From contig DYJH01000014.1 of the NCBI GenBank assembly GCA_020723255.1, forward strand, positions 1-37,346: DNA of 37,346 bases, in the 5' to 3' direction. How positions within the stretch are numbered: the first letter of the stretch is position 1; each line of letters begins with the position of its first letter. The DNA comes from Desulfonema limicola (GTDB lineage: Bacteria; Desulfobacterota; Desulfobacteria; Desulfobacterales; RPRI01). The position numbers and the translations under genes are program-made. This document shows positions 1-6,405 of the stretch, piece by piece. A model generated the notes under the pieces. It did no database searches, was not told where the DNA came from, and saw nothing but the letters and a program-made list of their open reading frames with translations.

Positions 1-294
1 GTCTTGCTCAATAATAAGTTTTCTCCCAGCGCCCTTTCTCCTTATCCTGCGGGCTTCTTGTTCTTTTAGTATTCTTGAAGAACGTGCAATTTCAGATTGG
101 CCAATCCTTATCGTGCTTTCAGCAAGACCGGTAGCCTTTGATACAGCTCTGATCCCTCCATGTCCTAATGAATTGGCTTCAGTGGCTGCCCAAAGGCGAC
201 GTGCTTTTTCATTAAGTTCAGACCTTAGAGTTTCATACTTGGCTTTGATTGTATTGCCTATGTTTGACGGAATCATACAGCAAACATGGCACAT
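1..294 (-). CDS. ISAzo13-family transposase, N-terminal part (runs off left edge)
   Basis: The reverse strand gives an uninterrupted frame of 98 codons from ATG at 294 (alternative ATG at 276) to the window edge; it is absent from the ORF track because it has no stop inside the window. The translation contains RRLWAATEANSLGHGG and AVSKATGLAESTIR, the conserved N-terminal DNA-binding region of ISAzo13-family transposases (DDE family, formerly grouped as Rhodopirellula transposase), followed by an arginine-rich stretch ending in RRKGAGRK. The catalytic DDE domain would lie to the left of the window, so intactness cannot be judged. Family assignment is from recognised motifs. The element sits beside a truncated molybdo-enzyme remnant, which suggests IS activity helped to rearrange the left end of the locus. 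Confidence 0.75.
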   Translation of the reverse strand, partial: MCHVCCMIPSNIGNTIKAKYETLRSELNEKARRLWAATEANSLGHGGIRAVSKATGLAESTIRIGQSEIARSSRILKEQEARRIRRKGAGRKLIIEQD

Positions 295-376
295 GTAAAA
301 TTTTAAACAAGCTATATCTTTATGAATAATTTATTTCCAGGCTCTAAGGTCAGAGTAGTTCGCCGATAAAATGGTT
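1..376 (-). mobile_element. End of an ISAzo13-type insertion sequence (boundary approximate)
   Basis: The transposase start lies near 294, and such genes usually begin close to the element's end. Between 295 and about 376 there is only AT-rich non-coding DNA, and just beyond it an in-frame HcrA-like remnant begins, so the IS end must lie in or near 340-385. I cannot identify the terminal inverted repeat or a target-site duplication because the other end is outside the window. Confidence 0.4.
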
Positions 377-483
377 GGGAGCAGGGAGATCATGACACCG
401 GCACCGCCTTAGTCAAGATCGGCGAGGACGGCAAGATTTTCCTTTACACCGGATTGCCCGACATGGGCCAGGGGTCCCATACC
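376..483 (+). pseudogene. Remnant of a third HcrA-like molybdopterin subunit
   Basis: About 36 codons read DHDTGTALVKIGEDGKI followed by PDMGQGSHT. This is clearly homologous to the Mo-cofactor region of the two intact catalytic subunits downstream (compare DHDTGSAMVRIGEDGKI and DMGQGSHTTM in the 6406 gene). Homology stops abruptly at about 483, 28 nt before the regulator's stop codon. On the left it extends to about 388 with confidence. The preceding WEQGD could be native or could be a fusion to the upstream NAWEQGD motif of the same family, which would mean an internal deletion. There is no start codon and no downstream continuation, so it is a decayed fragment. It implies that another Hcr-like gene once stood on this side of the regulator. 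Confidence 0.75.
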
Positions 484-510
484 CAAGTTGACTTAAGCAT
501 ACAGTCCCCC

Positions 511-2133
511 CTATTCCTCTGTAAGAGACTTATTTTTAGTTTTGAAAAGAAGCGCTCTTTTGTGAAGTGAATTGGTTCTGACAAAGGTCCATAATAAATC
601 TAAATCATTCCGGGAAATATCCTGCTCATTTATCAACATAGTATTGATTTTATCGCTATGGGCGGCTGCAATTTGAAGCCAGTGGCGTATCGTGTCGGGT
701 TTTGCTCCAAGAGATTTTGCTACACGTTGCACCGGCATTCCCTTGACCAATAGTTTTATTGCATTAAATACTTTTTCTTCCGAAGTCCGGAGATCATAAA
801 AGATGGTTTTTGTCCTGCTGCAAAAAGATTTGCCGCATTGTTTGCATAAAAAACGGCGGACTGGGTTACCTTTCTTTGTGCGGTAGGTTCCATTGAAAAC
901 AATATTGCCTTTTTCTATTTTACCATAAAGAATGCATTTTGGATTTGTGCAAAATTCTGTTTTTAAAATATTGTTGCGGGCATTTTCGTTATGAGTGTCT
1001 CGATTTCTTTCATCAACGATTGCAGGCAAATTATCAACGATTGCAGGCAATCTAATTTCTGATAGTGTTACCGGTGAAGGTCTTTCATCTGGATGATTGA
1101 GTTTATCAGCATCTTTATCAGTAATAGCCGGTAATTTTTTCAATCGGGATTTTCTGATCGTATTCTCTTCCAACCCTTTTTCATAAACAGGTTCAATCAA
1201 CCACCCAAATGGCCCGTCCGGTCTTAGAAGAAAATCCAATTTTGTCTCATAAATTGCCGGACATACTTCATTTTGCATATGAGCATAATCCCTTACAAAA
1301 GTCATATTTAAATTATTCTGTATAATTGATGACTCTTTTGTAACTGTATGACTAGCAAGAATATAGTTATCTTTATGTTTAATTTTTGAAAGGACTCGTA
1401 TATCGCCTGAGATCAGCCTGTAAGCTGTACTGATATTTGAGGAAAATGTAGAATATAAGAAAAAAACGCCTTCGTCCAGAGCTATAATATCGCTAATCAT
1501 TTCAGTAGTCAGATAATTTTCAAGTACGTTTTGTTTTTTGAGCACTTGATATATATCCGTTTTTATAGGCAAACAAATCCGATGAGCTACATAATGACCC
1601 CAATAATCAAAGACAATGATATTAAGGTCGGGAACTATACCTGTGGCTGCCTTGATTATATCTTTTTGTAAAGGGTTTTTTGTGCCATAAAGATCCCGGT
1701 GACATGAAAGGATCATATCTATCTGTTTTTCTGTTGAAATTGTTGCTGTCTTTATCAGCGTACAGTCTTCAGATATTTTACCGGATATGAACAACTCTTT
1801 AGAGGAAAACTGTGCGTTTTCTATCAATGAATAAGTAAAGAACCGTTTTCGCAGGGAATACCAGACAGGCTGGTCTGCATTGAGAGCAACTAATGCTTGC
1901 ATCGGGATTCCTGTTAATTCAGACACATCGTGAAGATTTTCAATTCGTGCACGCCGACGATTGGCTTCCCAGTTCTGTAATTCTCTGACACTGATTTTGA
2001 TTAATTCTGCGAATGTTTCCTGACTTATCTCCCGCCATTCCCGGTATTCCTTAATGAGAGATCCAAGTGATTTATAGAGATTGGCGTTATCGGACGAAAG
2101 CTTTTTTCGTGGTAAAGAAATCTCAGATGACAT
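511..2133 (-). CDS. Putative regulator: XRE-type HTH + unknown central domain + InsA-like zinc ribbon/HTH
   Basis: This encodes a 540-aa protein. ATG at 2133 is chosen over the track's TTG at 2172 because it has a spaced AAAGGG and matches the start of the paralog at 36687. Residues ~23-80 form a Cro/C1-type HTH (ISQETFAELIKISVRELQNWE). The central ~250 residues are not recognised, but a conserved CHRDLYGT and a GHYVAHRICLP segment are shared with the paralog. Residues ~395-433 form a zinc ribbon (C395, C400, C430, C433), followed by a second HTH (~454-490, GMPVQRVAKSLGAKPDTIRHW). The ribbon plus HTH resembles the InsA part of IS1-type transposases, but no DDE/integrase domain follows. It diverges from the operon starting at 2605, suggesting that it controls it. 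DNA-binding function is inferred; the effector is unknown. Confidence 0.7.
   Translation of the reverse strand: MSSEISLPRKKLSSDNANLYKSLGSLIKEYREWREISQETFAELIKISVRELQNWEANRRRARIENLHDVSELTGIPMQALVALNADQPVWYSLRKRFFTYSLIENAQFSSKELFISGKISEDCTLIKTATISTEKQIDMILSCHRDLYGTKNPLQKDIIKAATGIVPDLNIIVFDYWGHYVAHRICLPIKTDIYQVLKKQNVLENYLTTEMISDIIALDEGVFFLYSTFSSNISTAYRLISGDIRVLSKIKHKDNYILASHTVTKESSIIQNNLNMTFVRDYAHMQNEVCPAIYETKLDFLLRPDGPFGWLIEPVYEKGLEENTIRKSRLKKLPAITDKDADKLNHPDERPSPVTLSEIRLPAIVDNLPAIVDERNRDTHNENARNNILKTEFCTNPKCILYGKIEKGNIVFNGTYRTKKGNPVRRFLCKQCGKSFCSRTKTIFYDLRTSEEKVFNAIKLLVKGMPVQRVAKSLGAKPDTIRHWLQIAAAHSDKINTMLINEQDISRNDLDLLWTFVRTNSLHKRALLFKTKNKSLTEE
1012..1053. repeat. Two 21-nt in-frame tandem repeats in the regulator linker
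   Basis: ATCAACGATTGCAGGCAA occurs twice in succession with a 21-nt period. On the minus strand it encodes adjoining LPAIVD units between the central domain and the zinc ribbon. A more distant LPAITD lies upstream in the protein, and the paralog has LPLLVD then LPSIVD at the same place. It looks like a repeated linker motif. Confidence 0.7.
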
Positions 2134-2604
2134 AATAATTCCCTTTGAGGGCACAAGCATGATTTGTGTCAAGAAATCAGAACCAACTGAATAGATCAGC
2201 AGTAATTAATTTTTGGATCCGGGAAGCTGATTTTTACTGTGAAAATATCCTGTTGTCAATCTTATTTATTCCTGGCGCTCAAGGTAAATACGTTTGATTT
2301 TATTGACGATGGAAACACCATCTGAACCAACGATCACGATCTGCAAATTTTGGAGTATAATCATCATATCGACACATTCTGTAAAATATAGACAGGCATT
2401 TACAGACGCTGTTACAAGTACGGAACATTCCGAGCTTGATATGCTATCCGAGGCTTGGTCTGATGATCTCTTGGAGACCAACCGGAAACTTCAGAAGATC
2501 ATCAAATAAAAAGCAAATGTTGAGAAGTCGCTGATTGAGAGTGAAAAACGATTTAAAAGGGTTCTTGATAATATAATACTATATTTTCCGAAGGGAGGTT
2601 TAAA
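2134..2604. other. Divergent intergenic region between regulator and operon
   Basis: This 470-nt region lies between the divergent regulator and the HcrB gene. It must hold the promoters for both directions, but I find no convincing sigma-70 or sigma-54 promoter by eye. A GAAGGGAGGT Shine-Dalgarno sequence lies just before the ATG at 2605. Part of the region carries a decayed sensor-protein remnant (separate entry). The plus-strand ORF 2294-2509 and the minus-strand ORF 2266-2481 are not considered intact genes. Confidence 0.6.
2294..2575 (+). pseudogene. Decayed sensor fragment (coiled-coil/PAS start)
   Basis: Reading the 2294 frame through its TAA stop gives LLETNRKLQKIIK, stop, then KANVEKSLIESEKRFKRVLDNI. 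Linker-plus-PAS junctions in sensor histidine kinases typically read as E-x-N-x-x-L...ALxESExRFRxLxEN, so the stop lies in the middle of a recognisable segment. The N-terminal part has no clear family match and the PAS domain is cut off at about 2575 by the promoter and RBS of the next gene. I read it as a remnant of a two-component sensor gene rather than a functional small gene. The evidence rests on about 35 residues. Confidence 0.4.
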
Positions 2605-3585
2605 ATGCGTCTTCCGAGGTTTGAGTATCTGAGACCGTCTTCACTATATGAATGCCTGGAGCTATTGGAAGGATCAGGCCATGAGTCAAGGATTATGGCA
2701 GGCGGAACAGACTTTCTGGTCAGTCTTAAGCAGGGTGTAATTTCTCCTCAAAAGGTCATAAGCATCCGTTCTGTTCCTGAGCTTGGCTCTGTATCTGAAG
2801 ATGCGGAAGGGAATCTTCAGATTGGAGCCTGCGCAAATCTATCGGATCTTGTCAAGCACAGTCTTGTTTTAAAAAAATTACCTGCCCTTCATGATGCCAT
2901 AAGCTCCGTCGGTTCCATGCATATAAGAAATATGGCCACCATTGGAGGAAACCTCTGCCTTGCGCCGCGGTGCTGGTACTATAATCAGTCAAAGCAATGG
3001 CGTCACGCCGTAGAAGGATGCTACAGGACGGGAGGAAAAGTGTGTCATGCAATCAGCGGCTCAAAGCGATGCCATGCGATTAACAGCTCTGATACGGCGC
3101 CGATGCTGATCGCCCTTGGCGCGAGAGTATGTCTTCAAAAGAAAGATAACAAAAGATGGATTTCTCTCCGGGAATTTTTTCGGGATGACGGCAGACATCA
3201 TACGGTTCTGGAAAAGGGAGAAATGCTGACTTCTGTGATTATTCCTTGTGAAACCGGAAAGGATCGCTCAACTTTTATAAAGATACAGCACCGGAAGGGG
3301 CTCGATTTTGCGATAGGCAGTATAGGCGCATCGGTCAAGGGCAACGGCAGGAAAAAGGAAATATCGCTTATCATAAATTCCATAAGTTCCGTTCCACTGT
3401 TTCTTGCCAAGGCAGCGGAGACTGTAATGGAATCGGGATTTAATGAATCAGCCATTGGCAAGGCAGCAGAAATTGCCCGCGGGGAAACCGGAGCCGTTAC
3501 CAATCTTTTTACCTCGGCTGGTTACAAGCGGCAGATCGTTGAGGTGCTTGTAAAACGGGCCTTATCAAGCCTGAAACGGAAGTAG
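2605..3585 (+). CDS. hcrB: 4-hydroxybenzoyl-CoA reductase-type beta subunit (FAD + extra [4Fe-4S])
   Basis: This 326-aa FAD subunit belongs to the xanthine dehydrogenase/oxidase family. FAD-binding motifs are AGGTDFL (~32-38) and TIGGNL (~112-117). Between them and the rest of the domain is the insert that distinguishes 4-hydroxybenzoyl-CoA reductase from other family members. It carries CWYYNQS and Cys123, Cys139, Cys147 and Cys156, with the same spacing as the four ligands of the additional [4Fe-4S] cluster of Thauera HcrB. In that enzyme electrons flow from ferredoxin through this cluster, FAD and [2Fe-2S] to Mo to remove a phenolic hydroxyl. It is the first gene of the long plus-strand run, with a strong GGGAGG RBS. 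The 2Fe-2S and two Mo subunits follow directly. The enzyme class is well supported; the actual substrate is not known. Confidence 0.88.
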   Translation: MRLPRFEYLRPSSLYECLELLEGSGHESRIMAGGTDFLVSLKQGVISPQKVISIRSVPELGSVSEDAEGNLQIGACANLSDLVKHSLVLKKLPALHDAISSVGSMHIRNMATIGGNLCLAPRCWYYNQSKQWRHAVEGCYRTGGKVCHAISGSKRCHAINSSDTAPMLIALGARVCLQKKDNKRWISLREFFRDDGRHHTVLEKGEMLTSVIIPCETGKDRSTFIKIQHRKGLDFAIGSIGASVKGNGRKKEISLIINSISSVPLFLAKAAETVMESGFNESAIGKAAEIARGETGAVTNLFTSAGYKRQIVEVLVKRALSSLKRK

Positions 3586-3603
3586 AAAAAGGAGGAAAAG
3601 GCA

Positions 3604-4080
3604 TTGAAAAGTATCATAACGCTTAATGTAAATGGCGAGGTGCATGAAATTGCTGTGAATCCTTGGCGTACCTTAGTTGATGTACTGCGGGAGGATTTGA
3701 AACTCACGGGGACGAAACGCGCTTGCGAGCAAGGCGCCTGCGGCGTTTGCACGGTAATCATGGACGGTAAAGCCATCCTGTCGTGCCTTGCCCTGGCTGT
3801 GGACTGTGCGGGGCATTCTATTACAACCATTGAATCTTTGGGAAGTTCCGATGGATTGCATCCTTTGCAGCAGTCTTTTATTGATAACGGCGCTGTGCAA
3901 TGCGGATTTTGCACCCCCGGAGTAATAATGACCGCCAAAGCCCTGCTCGATGAAAATCCCAATCCTGACGATACCGCGATCAAGGAGGCTTTAGCCGGGA
4001 CTTATTGCAGGTGCACAGGCCATATCAAGACCGTTGAGGCAGTCAAAAAAGCCGTCCAGGCCGGCAGGGAGGTGAAATAA
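3604..4080 (+). CDS. hcrC: HcrC-like 2x[2Fe-2S] subunit
   Basis: This 158-aa small subunit of a xanthine dehydrogenase-family enzyme has the usual length. The plant-type [2Fe-2S] cluster is bound by C41, C46, C49 and C61 (CEQGACGVC), and the second, all-helical cluster by C100, C103, C135 and C137 (CGFCTPG, CRCTGH). It starts at TTG 3604, about 10 nt after AGGAGG. Its TAA overlaps the ATG of the Mo subunit by one base (TAATG), so the two are translationally coupled. It relays electrons between the FAD/[4Fe-4S] subunit and the molybdenum site. Family certainty is high; the specific Hcr assignment follows from the HcrB neighbour. Confidence 0.9.
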   Translation: MKSIITLNVNGEVHEIAVNPWRTLVDVLREDLKLTGTKRACEQGACGVCTVIMDGKAILSCLALAVDCAGHSITTIESLGSSDGLHPLQQSFIDNGAVQCGFCTPGVIMTAKALLDENPNPDDTAIKEALAGTYCRCTGHIKTVEAVKKAVQAGREVK

Positions 4081-6329
4081 TGCCGCGCAGCAGCAATGAC
4101 TATAGCGTTATAGGAAAAAGGCAGCCCAAGCTTGACGGACCGCTTAAAACCACCGGCCGGTCGCAATTTACTGATGATATAGATTTGCCGGGAATGCTTC
4201 ATGGAAAGATAGTCAGAAGCCCGGTGGCAAGAGGTAAAATTATCAGTATTGATACAACAAAGGCCGAAGGGTTAACCGGTGTAAAAGCAATCGTCACACA
4301 CGAAGACTGCCCGGGGCTTATGGTAAGCCCTGACCGTAAAATTCTGTGCAGCGACAGGGTGAATTTTATAGGCGATGAAGTTGCCGCAGTTGCAGCGGTT
4401 GATGAAGATACGGCGGCAGAAGCGGCGGAGTTGATCAGAGTAGAGTATGAACCGCTTGAAGCTGTCTTTTCCATTGAAGAGACAAGCGCCAAGGGGGCGC
4501 CGGTTATTCATGAGGGATATGAAAAAAACATCATGGATGATTACAATATTGATTTCGGAAATGTGGAGAAGGCATTTGCCGAGGCCGATCATGTGAGAGT
4601 CGGTGAATGTACTTTTAACCCGAATCACAATTGTTTTGCAGAACACCATGTGGTGATTGCTGACTATTCACTGCCCGGAAAACTAAGCATTTGGACTCCC
4701 AATCAGTCGCCTCTTTATATCCAGAAAAGCATGGGGAGCATACTGGGCATTTCGGAAAGCAATGTGAGGGTCTTTAATCTTAACACCGGAGGGGCCTTTT
4801 CCGGCCGGATAGGGCCAAGACAACACAATTTCATAGCGGCGATCCTTTCCAAAAAAGCATCCCGCCCCGTCAAGATAAGATGCGCAGCGGATGAAGAATT
4901 TGTTGTTTACCCCGGCGGCGGATATTTCAAATATATTATCAAAACAGGGGTAATGAATGATGGAACCCTTAAAGCAATGGAAGCAACCTATCTGTTTGAT
5001 TGCGGCGCTTATTGGAATTCTTCATTTAATGTTCTGCTCCGCTATAAATATCATCTGATTCCACAAAATTACCATATGGAAGCAATGCGATGGAAGGAGA
5101 AAACGGTTTATACCAACAATCCTCCGAACATGTATCCGCATGGAGCTGCTTTTCTGCAATTGAAGCTGGCACAGGAGACAGAGCTTGATATTATTGCCGA
5201 AGAAATTGGGATGGACCCGCTCGAACTCAAATTCAAGAACGCCGTTGCCAAAGGTGATACTACCCTGACAAATGTGCATTATACAAGCTGCGGTTTGAAG
5301 GAATCGATCAAAAAAGTTGCTAAAAAGTCATCGTGGAAGAAAAAGTTTAAAAAGCTGCCGCCGTTCAGAGGAATTGGCATTGGCTGCGGAGCCATGAACA
5401 GCGGTGGTCCTGATAAATCCGGAGCTTTAATAAAAATCGGGGAAGACGGGAAGATTTCTCTATTTATCGGCCTGCCCGATATGGGTCAGGGTTCCCATAC
5501 GGCAATGGCCATGATAGCAGCGGAAACTTTAGGAATCGCCGTAGAAGATGTTGAAGTAGTAGCAGGAGATACGAATGCCGCTCCATTTGACATCGGGGCA
5601 TTCGGTCAGCGGGGCACGTTTTTCACAGGGAATGCCGTAAAACTTGCCTGCCTTGACGCCAGAAAACAGCTTGCGGAAACAGCGGCAAAGAAACTTGGCG
5701 TTAAGACTTCTCTTCTGGTCTTCCGCGACGGGAAAGTATTTTACGGAGAGGAGCCGGAAAAAGCAGTACTATTTAAGGATGTAGTTTCCCAAACATTGCA
5801 TTCCGAGGATGGCAAACATATCATGGGAAAGGGGTTTTATCATACACCAACTACCTCCAGGGAGCCTTGGGTTTCAACACTTGCCTATTCCTTTGGCGCT
5901 CAGGTAGCCGAGGTTGAAGTGGATCCCGATACAGGGATCGTGACGCTGCTTAAAGTTACTCACGCCCATGATGTTGGTCGCGCCATTAACCCGCTTGCAA
6001 TCGAAGGCCAGATAGACGGTCAGGTTTTCAGCGGAATGGGCCAGATTCTGTCGGAGGAATGCGTTATGGAAAAGGGCAAGATACTCAATCCAACAATGCT
6101 TAATTACCGCCATGCCCGCTCTTTTGAAGTTCCTGAGATGGAATATATTATTGTTGAGACAAATGATCCCTATGGGCCATACGGAGCTAAAGAAGTGGGA
6201 GAAGGCCCGATTGTCTGCACTATGGCTATCTCCAATGCAGTGAACAACGCCATCGGCAATCCGGTAAGGGAATTTCCTATTACGCCGGAAAGGATTCTGC
6301 AAGCTATCAAAGCAAAAGGGAAGAAATAA
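4080..6329 (+). CDS. HcrA-like molybdopterin catalytic subunit 1
   Basis: This 749-aa large subunit of the xanthine dehydrogenase/HcrA family is full length. The N-terminal a/b-hammerhead begins VIGKRQPKLDG. Mo-cofactor binding segments include GGAFSGRIGPR, DMGQGSHTAM and AFGQRGTFFTG. The C-terminal active-site segment is GAKEVGEGP, with Glu705/Glu708 in the region of the family's catalytic glutamate. In 4-hydroxybenzoyl-CoA reductase this subunit removes the para-hydroxyl group reductively; other members hydroxylate heterocycles or aldehydes. It overlaps the 2Fe-2S gene by one base. It has a close tandem paralog downstream, so the FAD and FeS subunits may serve two alternative catalytic subunits or form a mixed complex. 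Substrate unknown. Confidence 0.88.
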   Translation: MPRSSNDYSVIGKRQPKLDGPLKTTGRSQFTDDIDLPGMLHGKIVRSPVARGKIISIDTTKAEGLTGVKAIVTHEDCPGLMVSPDRKILCSDRVNFIGDEVAAVAAVDEDTAAEAAELIRVEYEPLEAVFSIEETSAKGAPVIHEGYEKNIMDDYNIDFGNVEKAFAEADHVRVGECTFNPNHNCFAEHHVVIADYSLPGKLSIWTPNQSPLYIQKSMGSILGISESNVRVFNLNTGGAFSGRIGPRQHNFIAAILSKKASRPVKIRCAADEEFVVYPGGGYFKYIIKTGVMNDGTLKAMEATYLFDCGAYWNSSFNVLLRYKYHLIPQNYHMEAMRWKEKTVYTNNPPNMYPHGAAFLQLKLAQETELDIIAEEIGMDPLELKFKNAVAKGDTTLTNVHYTSCGLKESIKKVAKKSSWKKKFKKLPPFRGIGIGCGAMNSGGPDKSGALIKIGEDGKISLFIGLPDMGQGSHTAMAMIAAETLGIAVEDVEVVAGDTNAAPFDIGAFGQRGTFFTGNAVKLACLDARKQLAETAAKKLGVKTSLLVFRDGKVFYGEEPEKAVLFKDVVSQTLHSEDGKHIMGKGFYHTPTTSREPWVSTLAYSFGAQVAEVEVDPDTGIVTLLKVTHAHDVGRAINPLAIEGQIDGQVFSGMGQILSEECVMEKGKILNPTMLNYRHARSFEVPEMEYIIVETNDPYGPYGAKEVGEGPIVCTMAISNAVNNAIGNPVREFPITPERILQAIKAKGKK

Positions 6330-6405
6330 TAAAAGCAAAAGGATTATTTTTAACCGTAAATCCTGAGAAGCAGGCGGATGAAGCTCGCTGCATGGAGGTG
6401 AAATA

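Noticed and set aside
511-2172. IS1-like transposase because of the C-terminal InsA-type zinc ribbon
   Set aside because: There is an XRE-type HTH at the N-terminus, a large unrelated central domain, no DDE catalytic domain and no terminal repeats around either copy. The divergent position relative to an operon fits a regulator better.
2266-2481. Minus-strand 71-aa ORF and overlapping plus-strand 71-aa ORF as real small genes
   Set aside because: They overlap on opposite strands without RBSs or recognisable complete domains. The plus-strand frame continues past its stop into a PAS-like segment, indicating decay.
2173-2604. Sigma-54 promoter before the 2605 operon (TTGGATCCGGGAAGCT)
   Set aside because: The GG-to-GC spacing is one base too short and the remainder of the consensus is poor.
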